Below the pieces are notes generated by a model. It saw only the letters and a list, made by a program, of their open reading frames with translations, did no database searches and was not told where the DNA came from. Made by a program: the position numbers and the translations under genes. A DNA stretch of 64,000 nt from Paludibacteraceae bacterium (GTDB taxonomy: Bacteria; Bacteroidota; Bacteroidia; Bacteroidales; Paludibacteraceae), in contig JAGBEJ010000010.1 of NCBI GenBank assembly GCA_017937025.1, positions 1 through 64,000 on the forward strand, given 5' to 3'. Of this stretch, positions 45,808-54,858 are shown in pieces (the first letter of the stretch is position 1; the number at the start of each line of letters is the position of its first letter).

Positions 45808-48800
45808 CTATTTAACAATTAACTTATTCGTCTTCACGTTCTCGCCATTCGCCTTAGTGTCAGTCCAGATGCGGTATGGATAAACACCAGGACGGAGCAG
45901 TCCGTCAACTCCAACGCTTATCGTCGCCTTAGACCCATCATTATAGAAATCCTCGGAGTTACGGAACAAGACATTTCCTGCCGTGTCGTAAATCTCAAGC
46001 TTGAACGAAACCTCGGTCTCTGGCTGGTCGTGCTCAACCACGAAGTTGACTGTGCCATCCCTGTCAACAGGATTTGGATATGCGTACATCTTATAAACGC
46101 CTGTCTTCTTCTTGACCTTGAGTTTGAACGCCAATGACTCCGACGCTGAATTATTCATCAAATCCCAAGCTCTGAGTGTGAGCGTGTAGTTGCCAGGATT
46201 CAATTCCGGCAGAGTATATTTCAGATGACCGCTCTTGTAGGTTCCGAGGTCGTTCTCGTAATAGTCGTTAAGATTGATGACGAGCGTTGTGTCGCCCTCT
46301 ATACTCAGCTGCAAGTCATGACCGATTCCGCTTCCTGTGGTGTTTATGCCGTTCTCGTCGGAGATTGTGGCATAGAGAATGGACGACTCGTCTATCGTGC
46401 CTCCCGACTTGAAGAAAGGAGAATTGATATACATATTAATAACAGGGCTGTTCTCTTCGAACTCGACGCTCTCGTTGGTGCTGCCGATGACCAAATCCTC
46501 ATTGAAACCGTTAGCCTCAACATCCTCGCTGTCGTTTTTCGCATACATATTTATACGTCCTGTTCCGTAGTCGTAGGCAATGTCCTTAGGAACGAGGAAG
46601 AACAGCTCATAATTGCCATATTTGACATTGACTTTGCCCTTGAATAGCGTGCTGACTCTGTCCTTATATGTATAGGTAGTCTGCCCACCTGTGACATTGC
46701 CTAATGTAGTGATGCTCTTGAGTTTATCCTGCACAACAATGCTCAACGTGCCGTCGAAGAGCGAGTCGGTCTTGACGGCGTTCTCGTCGAGGACTCTACC
46801 CTTGATTCTCACCACGCTAAGCGCCTTGATGGTGTCGAAGGCGAATTTGTTTCGCAGACTGTCGTTCACAAGCACAGGATATTTATATGACATGCTGCCG
46901 TCAGGCTGCAGCCTCATCATGTTCACGGAGTCAACGACAATTTTCCTCGTTGGCAACGGAAAACGAAGCGCTGGGTCGCCCAGCAGGACGTAAGGCAGTC
47001 TGTTGCTCGCCGACGATCCTTTGGCGGTAGTATTCTTAGCACGGCGGAAAGACTCTCCGAAAGTTATCGGCTTGCCGTTCTCCTTAGCGAGGAAATGCTC
47101 GTGGTAATTCTTGTTAAGCGCAAAGTTTCCGTCGGCATAAACAGTACGACACGCCGTAAGCAAGGCGATAGCGCCGCCCTTGTCTCTGAGCAGTAGTTCC
47201 TCACCGCTGGAGACACTCGATTTGTCGAAATCACTGTAGTCGCAGGTCGCGGTGTAGAAGAACGGGTATTTCTTGTTGTAAAGATTAGTAATGTCGGTTC
47301 TGTCGAAGAATTTCTCAGCCGCGAGCCCTTCGGTACTGCCGTGTCCGGTGTAGTCGAAGAACAATGTGCCTTCCGAGAAGTACTGCATGATTTTGTAGTG
47401 CACCTCGGGATAGGACGCGCCGTTGGATGTCACTGTCTTGGAGAAGGCATCGGTGAAAAGCCTTGTGACCTGAAATTCCTTGTGGCTTTTCTCTATTCGC
47501 TTGGCGAGCGTGTCTGACTGCCATGTGTAGCAAAGGCTGGCGTCGTTGTCGTCGTCGGCTATGTAAACAAAGCGGTTCTTCCAGTCGCCTTTGAGCGAAT
47601 CCTTGAGATAAGTCTGCACTTTGGCAACCATTGCGCTCGCCTGCTCCGCGCTCGACACAGGCAGACGTCCAACGCCAATGTTCATGGTGTCGGAAACGAG
47701 ATTGGCACCAGTCTCGTCGGAGAGCATGGCGAAATAGTCGTCGGTGGCATATGAACCAGTTGTGGTATGCAAGGAGTTGACGGACTCGTAGGTCAGCACC
47801 TTATTATAAGGCACATTCACTTTTTGATAACCACGGTGGTCGTAAGTGGCGTCGCCGAAAAGCAGAAGGTTCTGCGGCTTATGTCCATCTGCGGCTCTAT
47901 CATAGATAGACTTCATGAGCCAGCGATATGCTGTAGCATCGGGCGTACCAGACGAGAATTCATTGTAAATCTGCTGAGGAGTGACCACCAATGTCGATAT
48001 TCCGTCATACTGTGAATGCAAATCAGCCAATCTGTTGGCATAAGCCAGATACTCGTCGGGAGTTATGACCACAAGACCGACATTCTTTATGGCGTGAAGG
48101 TTCTGATTGGCGACCTCCTCGACAAACGTCGGCGCAGGGAAATACGCAAACGGCTTGACTGCCACATATTCACGCAAAGCCGAAGCGTCAGCCACGAAAG
48201 AATACTTGCCTGCCGAATACGAGGTCTGCACATACTTCACATCAGCAGGATTGGTCATGTCCCACACCACCAAATCAGAGCCGGAAAGACTATAACCGAC
48301 AGCCGACGCGCCTGTGACCGACGGCTCTCTGAACTGCATGTACGAGCCAGACATGACAAGATTCCTATAGGCGCAAACCTCGATATAGTCCAGCCAAGCA
48401 GAGCCGTAGGAACTGCCGTTGAACTTGAGCCCGAGTGTAAAGTCGTCGTCAGACGGAGTGAACGACGCCTTCAATGTATTGTCCGAAGCCGTGACCAATG
48501 AACTCTTGGCTGACAGATTAGATGTGAAAGACTGAGCGCCGTGAGTCAGCACAGCCGTCGTAGAGGCAGTAGCCCCCGAAGCCATAGACACGACGACCTT
48601 CATCGCGGAGTCCTTCCTTATGTTAGGGAACGAGAAATCGAAGTCATGAACCGACGAGTTGGAGAACACCTCGCCGAACCACCTTTGTCCCGACGCAAGC
48701 AGATTGGTCGTCTCCTCCTCGTACACCGAATAGTCCATGAACGAAGTCACGGTCTTGGAAGGTACGTCGGAGAGGCTCGGCTGTACATTGTCGTTAATCA

Positions 48801-49272
48801 GTTTGTCGGTGCCGACGTCGGAAGTGACGAAGTAGTAGCCGTAGTCGGAGTATGGATTAAGAGTGTGGGTGAACAGCCCTGCGGCATCGTACTTCCACGT
48901 CACTGGCCCTTGGGCATAGAAAAGGATGAAGTCGCCGGCATTGAAGACGCCGTCGGCGCCCTTCTCCATCCAGACACTGAGCTGCGGCAGGTCATCGACC
49001 TTGGCATCGGAGAAATCCTCGGAGAGCTTAGCGCCGCCGTAGCCGAAGACTCTCGGTCTGGAAGGGTCGCTGATGCCCCACTGCTTCAGGTTCTCGTATG
49101 TTATTTTGTAAACGCCAGACGAAGAAACTGCGATTCTGACCCATTTGCCCGACGACAGCACCGAATTGTCAGCGAAGCTGTGCAGCCCCGCCGCCGACAA
49201 CGAGCACAACAGCGCCTGCATCACCCAAAGCAATGCAAACGCCAGAGTCTTGCCATTTCCACGTCTTGTCAT
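45808..49272 (-). CDS. porU: Type IX secretion C-terminal signal peptidase PorU
   Basis: 1154 residues. A surface cysteine peptidase of the gingipain family (C25) that removes the C-terminal signal of T9SS cargo and attaches it to lipopolysaccharide. Signal segment about 1-35. Catalytic His is in FDYTGHGSTEG (His 644) and Cys in FYTATCDYSDFD (Cys 677). AIALLTACRTVY follows, and YVLLGDPALRFPLPT is typical. The C-terminus (YAYPNPVDRDGTVNFVVEHD ... YRIWTDTKANGENVKTNKLIVK) is itself a T9SS type-A-like C-terminal domain. It is last in hisH-hisF-rex-FAH-porU, 4 nt after the FAH gene. Confidence 0.95.
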   Translation of the reverse strand: MTRRGNGKTLAFALLWVMQALLCSLSAAGLHSFADNSVLSSGKWVRIAVSSSGVYKITYENLKQWGISDPSRPRVFGYGGAKLSEDFSDAKVDDLPQLSVWMEKGADGVFNAGDFILFYAQGPVTWKYDAAGLFTHTLNPYSDYGYYFVTSDVGTDKLINDNVQPSLSDVPSKTVTSFMDYSVYEEETTNLLASGQRWFGEVFSNSSVHDFDFSFPNIRKDSAMKVVVSMASGATASTTAVLTHGAQSFTSNLSAKSSLVTASDNTLKASFTPSDDDFTLGLKFNGSSYGSAWLDYIEVCAYRNLVMSGSYMQFREPSVTGASAVGYSLSGSDLVVWDMTNPADVKYVQTSYSAGKYSFVADASALREYVAVKPFAYFPAPTFVEEVANQNLHAIKNVGLVVITPDEYLAYANRLADLHSQYDGISTLVVTPQQIYNEFSSGTPDATAYRWLMKSIYDRAADGHKPQNLLLFGDATYDHRGYQKVNVPYNKVLTYESVNSLHTTTGSYATDDYFAMLSDETGANLVSDTMNIGVGRLPVSSAEQASAMVAKVQTYLKDSLKGDWKNRFVYIADDDNDASLCYTWQSDTLAKRIEKSHKEFQVTRLFTDAFSKTVTSNGASYPEVHYKIMQYFSEGTLFFDYTGHGSTEGLAAEKFFDRTDITNLYNKKYPFFYTATCDYSDFDKSSVSSGEELLLRDKGGAIALLTACRTVYADGNFALNKNYHEHFLAKENGKPITFGESFRRAKNTTAKGSSASNRLPYVLLGDPALRFPLPTRKIVVDSVNMMRLQPDGSMSYKYPVLVNDSLRNKFAFDTIKALSVVRIKGRVLDENAVKTDSLFDGTLSIVVQDKLKSITTLGNVTGGQTTYTYKDRVSTLFKGKVNVKYGNYELFFLVPKDIAYDYGTGRINMYAKNDSEDVEANGFNEDLVIGSTNESVEFEENSPVINMYINSPFFKSGGTIDESSILYATISDENGINTTGSGIGHDLQLSIEGDTTLVINLNDYYENDLGTYKSGHLKYTLPELNPGNYTLTLRAWDLMNNSASESLAFKLKVKKKTGVYKMYAYPNPVDRDGTVNFVVEHDQPETEVSFKLEIYDTAGNVLFRNSEDFYNDGSKATISVGVDGLLRPGVYPYRIWTDTKANGENVKTNKLIVK

Positions 49273-49276
49273 ATTG

Positions 49277-49864
49277 TCATTTAATATTGAAGTCCAACAA
49301 CTTGCGCTCGCCTATCTTGCCCACGACTCGCGTGTCCTTAGCCAGCAATGCCGCTCCAGCAGGCGTGCCTGTATATATGAGGTCGCCTATCTTAAGCGTG
49401 AAGAACTGGCTGACGTAAGCGATTATCTTGTCGATGGAGAACCGCATGTCCCGCGCATTGCCAGCCTGCACCTGAACGCCGCCAACCTCAAGAGTGAAGT
49501 CCAGCGCATCCTTGTCGCCTATCTCCTCCAAAGATACAAAATCTGAAATCACCGCAGAGCCGTCGAACGCCTTGCTTATCTCCCACGGCTTGCCCTCCGC
49601 CATGAGCCGGCGCTGCAAATCGGCAGCCGTAAGCCCCATGCCAAGCGCCACAGCGTCATAATAACGGTGCGCGAATTTCTCCTGGATGTTTCTTCCCAGT
49701 CGCGATATGCGGAAAACAAGCTCGGCGCCGCCCACAATCTCTTTAGAGAAATACGGCAAATAATACGGTTTATTGCCCTTGAGCAACGAAGAATCGTTCT
49801 TCATGAAGACCACCGGCTCGCTTGACGCATCCGCATAATTGGACTCAACACAAATTATCTTCAT
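49277..49864 (-). CDS. Fumarylacetoacetate hydrolase family protein
   Basis: 195 residues. FAH-fold acylpyruvase/decarboxylase: VFRISRLGRNIQEKFAHRYYDAVALGMGLTA is cut down from the family's E-x-x-x-x-E metal site region; SKAFDGSAVIS, GNARDMRFSIDKIIAYVSQFFTL and GDLIYTGTPAGA are strong signatures. Acts on small 2-keto or fumaryl-pyruvate compounds, perhaps as an oxaloacetate tautomerase or decarboxylase. Slightly shorter than E. coli YcgM. It overlaps nothing but is tightly packed, 6 nt from rex and 4 nt from porU. Confidence 0.88.
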   Translation of the reverse strand: MKIICVESNYADASSEPVVFMKNDSSLLKGNKPYYLPYFSKEIVGGAELVFRISRLGRNIQEKFAHRYYDAVALGMGLTAADLQRRLMAEGKPWEISKAFDGSAVISDFVSLEEIGDKDALDFTLEVGGVQVQAGNARDMRFSIDKIIAYVSQFFTLKIGDLIYTGTPAGAALLAKDTRVVGKIGERKLLDFNIK

Positions 49865-49870
49865 ACTGCC

Positions 49871-50524
49871 TTACTTATTTTTATCCATAGCCGACAAGCG
49901 GTTGAACATCAGCGCCAAATGCGAATATATTGACGTGTTCTGCACGATTATATCCTCTGGCACACGTATTCTGTACGGCGTGAAGTTCCATATCGCCTTT
50001 ATGCCGCCGGCTATCATCTGCTCAGCCACTCGCTGCGCGAACTCGACAGGCACTGTGAGTATTCCAATCTCGGTCTTAGTCTGTCGGCAAAGCTCAGGGA
50101 AGCGGTCCATGTGATGGATAGGAATCTGGTTTATTCTCATGCCGGCCATCTCGTATTTGACATCGAACCCGGCTATGATATTAAGTCCGTACTGAGCGAG
50201 TCCGCTGTCCTGAATCAACGCTCCACCCAAGTTTCCGACACCGAAAAGGAACGCGTTATGTCTGTTGGCGAAACCGAGAAACTTCTCCAGCTCCTTGGCA
50301 AGCATGGAAACATCGTATCCGACCCTCGTCTTGCCGGAAATGTTAACGTAAGACAGGTCCTTAGCCACCTGCGAGGCATCTATATTCAGGTCCTTGGCTA
50401 TCTGTGTAGATGACAAGGACGTCTCTCCGCAAGCCGCCGTCTGCTTGGCGTAAGCCAGATACCATGGCAAACGTCGCAAAACCGGTTCCGGCACTTTGAA
50501 ATTCTGGTCTATAAACTCACTCAT
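49871..50524 (-). CDS. rex: Redox-sensing transcriptional repressor Rex
   Basis: 217 residues. N-terminal winged HTH (VPEPVLRRLPWYLAYAKQ, STQIAKDLNIDASQVAKDLSYV, GKTRVGYDV) and a Rossmann domain with LFGVGNLGGALIQD (NAD(H) binding, about 93-106), then GFDVKYEMAGMRINQIPIHH. Represses fermentative and respiratory genes until NADH rises. The gene is between hisF and the FAH gene with 6-nt gaps on both sides, so it is surely co-transcribed. Confidence 0.95.
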   Translation of the reverse strand: MSEFIDQNFKVPEPVLRRLPWYLAYAKQTAACGETSLSSTQIAKDLNIDASQVAKDLSYVNISGKTRVGYDVSMLAKELEKFLGFANRHNAFLFGVGNLGGALIQDSGLAQYGLNIIAGFDVKYEMAGMRINQIPIHHMDRFPELCRQTKTEIGILTVPVEFAQRVAEQMIAGGIKAIWNFTPYRIRVPEDIIVQNTSIYSHLALMFNRLSAMDKNK

Positions 50525-50530
50525 ACCGAT

Positions 50531-51286
50531 TTAAATTCTAATTTCGATGCCATTGCCCTTCAGATACGCCTTGAGTTCAGCTATACCAATTTCACCGTAG
50601 TGGAATATTGACGCCGCCAAAGCCGCATCCGCCTTGCCCTCCTTGAACACCTCGGTGAAGTGCTCCATCGTGCCTGCTCCGCCGCTGGCTATCACCGGCA
50701 CGTTGACAGACTCGGACACGGCTCTTGTTATGTCAATGGCGAAACCGTCCTTTGTTCCGTCGTTGTTCATCGATGTCAGGAGAATCTCGCCAGCGCCTCT
50801 GTCCACAGCCTCCTTCACCCAGTCCTTTGTCCTTATCTCGGTCGGGATGCGTCCGCCGTTAAGATAGACGAGCCACTCGCCGTCCACGAACTTAGTGTCA
50901 ACAGCCAGAACGACACACTGCGAGCCGAAGTTCAGCGCGAGGTCGTTTATCAGCTGCGGATTTCTGACTGCGGCTGTGTTCACAGAAATCTTATCGGCGC
51001 CGCAATTCAGCAGTACAGACACGTCATCGACCGACGATATTCCGCCGCCGACGGTGAAAGGGATGTTGATGTTTCGCGCTATTCGGCTGACCAGCTCCGA
51101 GAGTGTCTTGCGTTTCTCGTTGGTCGCGGTTATGTCGAGGAAGACAAGCTCGTCGGCGCCGTCTCTGGCATATTGCGCGCCCAGCTCGACAGCATCGCCC
51201 ACCTCTTTGATATTCAGGAAGTTGATTCCCTTTACAGTCTGCCCGTTCTTCACATCCAGGCAAGGTATTATTCTTTTTGTAAGCAT
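50531..51286 (-). CDS. hisF: Imidazole glycerol phosphate synthase cyclase subunit
   Basis: 251 residues. TIM barrel that closes the imidazole ring in histidine synthesis, releasing [21 protein letters not shown] (catalytic Asp 11), [13 protein letters not shown], and [10 protein letters not shown] (Asp about 130), and [13 protein letters not shown] (phosphate site) are intact. It pairs with HisH, 9 nt upstream. HisA, whose gene commonly lies between hisH and hisF, is absent here. Confidence 0.97.
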   Translation of the reverse strand: MLTKRIIPCLDVKNGQTVKGINFLNIKEVGDAVELGAQYARDGADELVFLDITATNEKRKTLSELVSRIARNINIPFTVGGGISSVDDVSVLLNCGADKISVNTAAVRNPQLINDLALNFGSQCVVLAVDTKFVDGEWLVYLNGGRIPTEIRTKDWVKEAVDRGAGEILLTSMNNDGTKDGFAIDITRAVSESVNVPVIASGGAGTMEHFTEVFKEGKADAALAASIFHYGEIGIAELKAYLKGNGIEIRI

Positions 51287-51295
51287 ACAGCTCTG

Positions 51296-51880
51296 TTATT
51301 TCAATTCTATAAAATTACGAAGTATTGTCTCGCCCACGCTGCCCGATTTCTCCGGATGGAACTGCGTTGCGTAGAAGTTGCCCTTGTTGAGCGCTGCGCT
51401 ATACTGCAGTCCGTACTCCGCCTTGGCTATTGTGTTCTCGCCCAGCTCGGCGTAAAATCCGTGCACAAAGTAAACATACGGATTCTCAGGCAAGCCCTTG
51501 AACAAGTCCGACTTCAGGTCGGTCAGGTCGTTCCAGCCTATCTGAGGCACTTTCAGCTTGTCGTCGAATTTTTTCACATCAAGGTCGAATATGTTCAGAC
51601 AGTCGGCGTTGCCCTCCTCACTGTGTCGGCACATCAGCTGCAGACCGAGACAGATGCCCAGCACAGGCTGCTTGAGCTGAGGAATCAGCAGGTCCAGTTT
51701 CTTGGCCTTGAGATACGCCATGGCTGTGGACGCCTCGCCCACGCCCGGGAATATCACTTTGTCGGCTGCGGCAAGCACCTCAGGGTCGTCAGAAACCTCG
51801 GCGCTGATGCCGATTCTCTCCAGAGCGCATGACACGGAACGTATATTTCCCGCATTATATTTCACTATCGCTATTTTCAT
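51296..51880 (-). CDS. hisH: Imidazole glycerol phosphate synthase glutaminase subunit
   Basis: 194 residues. Class I amidotransferase that feeds ammonia to HisF. IVKYNAGNIRSV, VIFPGVGEASTAM, the nucleophile elbow VLGICLGLQLM (Cys about 77), and the His-Glu pair in QFHPEKSG (about 180) are all present. First gene of the five-gene unit; its -7 box lies just upstream. Confidence 0.97.
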   Translation of the reverse strand: MKIAIVKYNAGNIRSVSCALERIGISAEVSDDPEVLAAADKVIFPGVGEASTAMAYLKAKKLDLLIPQLKQPVLGICLGLQLMCRHSEEGNADCLNIFDLDVKKFDDKLKVPQIGWNDLTDLKSDLFKGLPENPYVYFVHGFYAELGENTIAKAEYGLQYSAALNKGNFYATQFHPEKSGSVGETILRNFIELK

Positions 51881-51913
51881 AGAAAATCATCTTTGTTTTA
51901 TTAATTGCGGACA

Positions 51914-51921
51914 CAAAAGTA
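51914..51921 (-). promoter_or_regulatory. -7 promoter box for the hisH-hisF-rex-FAH-porU unit
   Basis: Minus-strand TACTTTTG, 33 nt before the hisH ATG. The box is flanked by a 5-bp dyad (GCGGA at 51907-51911 and TCCGC at 51932-51936 on the plus strand), which could be an operator. Confidence 0.5.
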
Positions 51922-52026
51922 ATGATTTTTATCCGCTTACACACATTGATTATAATATGGCTTTAGAACTAAAAACAATACTCATTCATTATTTTGATTT
52001 TTTTCAAAATTAAGTGGAGCATAATC

Positions 52027-52058
52027 TTTACAATGACACGATAAAAATATTACCTTTG
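52027..52058 (+). promoter_or_regulatory. Promoter of the dicarboxylate transporter
   Basis: TTTA (52027-52030), 20 nt, TACCTTTG (52051-52058). A perfect dyad TGAATA-AA-TATTCA (52067-52080) lies between the box and the ATG at 52091. Confidence 0.6.
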
Positions 52059-52090
52059 GACATTTTTGAATAAATATTCACAAACATATC

Positions 52091-53530
52091 ATGACTAACA
52101 AAAAGACAATAGGACTGGTGCTGTCCACCATAGCTTTGCTCGTGCTATGGCTCTTGCCGTCAACAGCATTCGGCATAAATGACTTGTCCGTAGTAGAGCA
52201 AAGAGTTATCGCCATATTCGCCTTCGCGGCTATCATGTGGATATCGGAGGCTATTCCTATCTGGGCGACATCGGTTCTCATCATCGTCATCATGCTGCTA
52301 TCGGTGTCCACCAGCAGCGTCTGGTTTTTGATACCGACCGACACCGAAACCCAAGCGGCTGGCGAACTGATAAAATACAAAGATATAATGGCGACATTCG
52401 CCGACCCTATCATAATGCTGTTCCTTGGCGGATTCGTGCTCGCCATAGCAGCCAAGAAATGCGACCTCGACGCTAACCTCGCGAGAGTGCTCCTCAAACC
52501 TTTCGGCACTAAGTCACATTTCGTGCTTCTCGGCTTTATCGTCATCACAGCCCTGTTCTCAATGTTCATGAGCAACACCGCCACCGCAGCCATGATGGTA
52601 ACAATATTAGCACCAATACTCAAAGCCACCGACGACTGCAACGGCAGCGGAAAAGTCGGACTGGCACTGGCAATACCTATCGCAGCCAACATCGGCGGAA
52701 TAGGAACGCCTGTGGGCACACCGCCTAACGCCATCGCATTGAAATACCTGAACGACCCAGAAGGGTTGAACCTGAACATCGGATTCGGAGAATGGATGAT
52801 GGTCATGGTTCCATTCGTCATCATACTTCTGCTCATCTCATGGTTCCTGCTTCTGAAGATGTTCCCATTCAACGAGAAGAACATCGTCATCAAGATTGAA
52901 GGCGAGATGAGAAAAGACAAGGACGCTATCATTGTTTACGTTGTGTTCGCTGTCACTGTGCTCCTGTGGATGCTGGACAAGGTGACTGGCGTTAATGCCA
53001 ACGTCGTGGCACTGATACCTGTGGCTGTGCTTACAATGACCGGCATCATCAAGAAAAATGACCTCAAGGAAATTCCATGGGACGTACTGTGGCTCGTGGC
53101 TGGAGGCTTCGCGCTCGGCGTGGGCATGGACAAGACTGGTCTTGCCGAGCACCTTGTAAAAGCAATTCCATTTGAGACATGGCCAACAATGGTGACAATC
53201 ATCGGCTCGGGTGTTCTCTGCCTGCTGATGTCAACATTCATAAGCAACACAGCCACCGCAGCGCTTCTCGTGCCAATCTTGGCTGCTGTAGGAGCTGGAA
53301 TCGGCACAAGCCTTGACGCATTCGGCGGCATCACTTCGCTGCTCGTGGGCATCGCGCTCTGCGCATCGCTTGCCATGGCACTGCCTATCTCGACTCCTCC
53401 AAACGCCCTCGCCCACTCTACCGGGCTTGTCAAGCAGAGCGACATGGCGAAGGTTGGTGTCATCATCGGTGTCATCGGTCTTATCATGACATACTCTATG
53501 CTGCTCCTGATTGGAAAGTACATCTTCTAA
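52091..53530 (+). CDS. DASS (SLC13) family sodium/dicarboxylate symporter
   Basis: 479 residues with about 11 transmembrane segments and two inverted repeats. Each repeat has the SNT sodium/substrate motif: MFMSNTATAAMM (about 160) and FISNTATAALL (about 390). The Pro-rich signatures IGTPVGTPPNAIAL (about 208-221) and PISTPPNALAHSTG (about 435-448) are also present. Family members move succinate, fumarate, malate or citrate. In a succinate-producing Bacteroidales it could import or export C4-dicarboxylates; direction and substrate are not readable. Single gene with promoter and terminator. Confidence 0.93.
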   Translation: MTNKKTIGLVLSTIALLVLWLLPSTAFGINDLSVVEQRVIAIFAFAAIMWISEAIPIWATSVLIIVIMLLSVSTSSVWFLIPTDTETQAAGELIKYKDIMATFADPIIMLFLGGFVLAIAAKKCDLDANLARVLLKPFGTKSHFVLLGFIVITALFSMFMSNTATAAMMVTILAPILKATDDCNGSGKVGLALAIPIAANIGGIGTPVGTPPNAIALKYLNDPEGLNLNIGFGEWMMVMVPFVIILLLISWFLLLKMFPFNEKNIVIKIEGEMRKDKDAIIVYVVFAVTVLLWMLDKVTGVNANVVALIPVAVLTMTGIIKKNDLKEIPWDVLWLVAGGFALGVGMDKTGLAEHLVKAIPFETWPTMVTIIGSGVLCLLMSTFISNTATAALLVPILAAVGAGIGTSLDAFGGITSLLVGIALCASLAMALPISTPPNALAHSTGLVKQSDMAKVGVIIGVIGLIMTYSMLLLIGKYIF

Positions 53531-53553
53531 TCAAGCAACGATATAGAAATAGC

Positions 53554-53582
53554 AAAGGCGCATTTTTCAATGCGCCTTTGTT
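53554..53582 (+). terminator. Intrinsic terminator of the dicarboxylate transporter
   Basis: 9-bp stem AAAGGCGCA / TGCGCCTTT (53554-53562 and 53571-53579). Followed by GTTGT, a weak T-run. Confidence 0.7.
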
Positions 53583-53607
53583 GTATGTTTACAAACATAC
53601 CGAATAT

Positions 53608-54459
53608 TTAAAAATCAAATCCTGTTTGAATCGCAAGTCCATCTAGAGTGTGACCCTTCACAAAGTCAACACCACTATACTTCGCCTGATCAACCCATTT
53701 TTCTAAGCCACTGATATTCTGTCCACTAAATCCCAAACTTAAGTACCATCCAAAATTAGACAATATCGCAACGCTTATACCTGCACTATATTGATGATAA
53801 AAGCCGCCGAAATTGCCGCCATTTTCTACATCTTCCATTGTACTAACCGAATATCCCAGCTTCATTCCCACAAACGGAGTTACTCTCTTACGCCCTATAG
53901 GAAAAACTCTAAAATCAACATAAAAAGGAATAAAGGCATCAGTATCATCCAATTCAGCCCAAGTGTAAGAAGAATGATATTTATAAACATTCACACCTAT
54001 ACCAACTCCAAAATAAAAATAAGGATTAATCTGATATCCATGAGATGTAGAAAGCATAAAAGCTGCATACGAATCAAAAGTGTTGTTCAACCCAACAAAT
54101 CCCCCTAAATCAACAAAACCTCTATACCCCTTATGCCTAAAATCATTCCAAATATTACCACTTTCCACATCAGTTCCTATTATATCCACCGAGTGAGACT
54201 CCTTGGGCAAATCATTCACTTGAGGCTTAACATCTATCTTAACTTGTGGCACATCAGATTCCTTCTCCAATTTTTCCACTTGATCGGTTCCGTAAACAAA
54301 CAAGCTCCCATCAGAAGTCTGTATCTTGACATTTCCACCCATATTAAACTCAAGGATTTCTCCCTTTATTACACTTCCGTTCTTCAAATAAAGAACATCC
54401 TTCGCCATCACAGACGCGCCTGCCATCACTATGGCTAAAATCACAAATAATTTTCTCAT
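53608..54459 (-). CDS. Outer-membrane beta-barrel protein with N-terminal SH3-like segment
   Basis: 283 residues. Signal peptide MRKLFVILAIVMAGASVMA. Residues 20-65 (KDVLYLKNGSVIKGEILEFN, VKIQTSDGSLFVYGTDQVEKLEK) form the short beta domain often placed before barrels in Bacteroidetes. After a linker (70-105) an 8-strand-type barrel follows (GFVDLGGFVGLNNTFDSYAAF, FYFGVGIGVNVYKYHSSYTW, VTPFVGMKLGYSVSTMED, GWYLSLGFSGQNI), ending in GFDF with terminal Phe. Codon use is more AT-rich than in the flanking operons. Function unknown; no partner gene adjacent. Confidence 0.8.
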   Translation of the reverse strand: MRKLFVILAIVMAGASVMAKDVLYLKNGSVIKGEILEFNMGGNVKIQTSDGSLFVYGTDQVEKLEKESDVPQVKIDVKPQVNDLPKESHSVDIIGTDVESGNIWNDFRHKGYRGFVDLGGFVGLNNTFDSYAAFMLSTSHGYQINPYFYFGVGIGVNVYKYHSSYTWAELDDTDAFIPFYVDFRVFPIGRKRVTPFVGMKLGYSVSTMEDVENGGNFGGFYHQYSAGISVAILSNFGWYLSLGFSGQNISGLEKWVDQAKYSGVDFVKGHTLDGLAIQTGFDF

Positions 54460-54520
54460 ATTACCGTATTTTTAATGGTTTACCAACATACATAAAAAAA
54501 ACGTGGAACTTTTTCCGTTT

Positions 54521-54661
54521 GCATCTGAGTCACTGAGGTCCTGAACTACCTAAACGAACTATATACAAACGAGCAAAAGCCCACGCTAAACGTGAGCGTC
54601 CTCGCTTCGTCACAGTTCGTTTTCCAAAATTGTTCAGGTTTCAGTAGACTCCAGACTTAGC
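54521..54661. repeat. 141-bp imperfect inverted-repeat element (MITE-like or structured RNA)
   Basis: Arms of about 40 nt (54521-54560 and 54614-54661) share GC..TCTG, AGTC, ACTGA, CCTGAAC and AAACGAACT in the same order as inverted repeats, broken by small bulges. A central loop of about 53 nt carries its own hairpins (CACG-CTAAA-CGTG and GAGCG-TCCT-CGCTT). No ORF. It sits in the 399-bp gap between the GH57 gene and the barrel protein. The remainder of that gap is AT-rich with no other feature except the terminator at 54802. Confidence 0.5.
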
Positions 54662-54801
54662 AATTACGCCTTATTTTATGTTCTTAATTTCTTCCTTTTC
54701 TGTTTCTTGTATTTTCTATTTTGCGTTAATACTCTCACAAATATAATTCATTTATATTTCATTGTCCACAATTATCCCATCAACTCGTCGAGTTATATAA
54801 C

Positions 54802-54838
54802 AAAAAAACTCCCGAGCCTCATCGGTCCGGGAGTTTAT
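54802..54838 (-). terminator. Intrinsic terminator of the storage-polysaccharide operon
   Basis: 8-bp stem AAACTCCC / GGGAGTTT (54806-54813 and 54829-54836) with a GC-rich interior. On the minus strand it is followed by a run of Ts, 21 nt after the GH57 stop. Confidence 0.8.
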
Positions 54839-54858
54839 TATTCATGCTTGGTTTTTGC

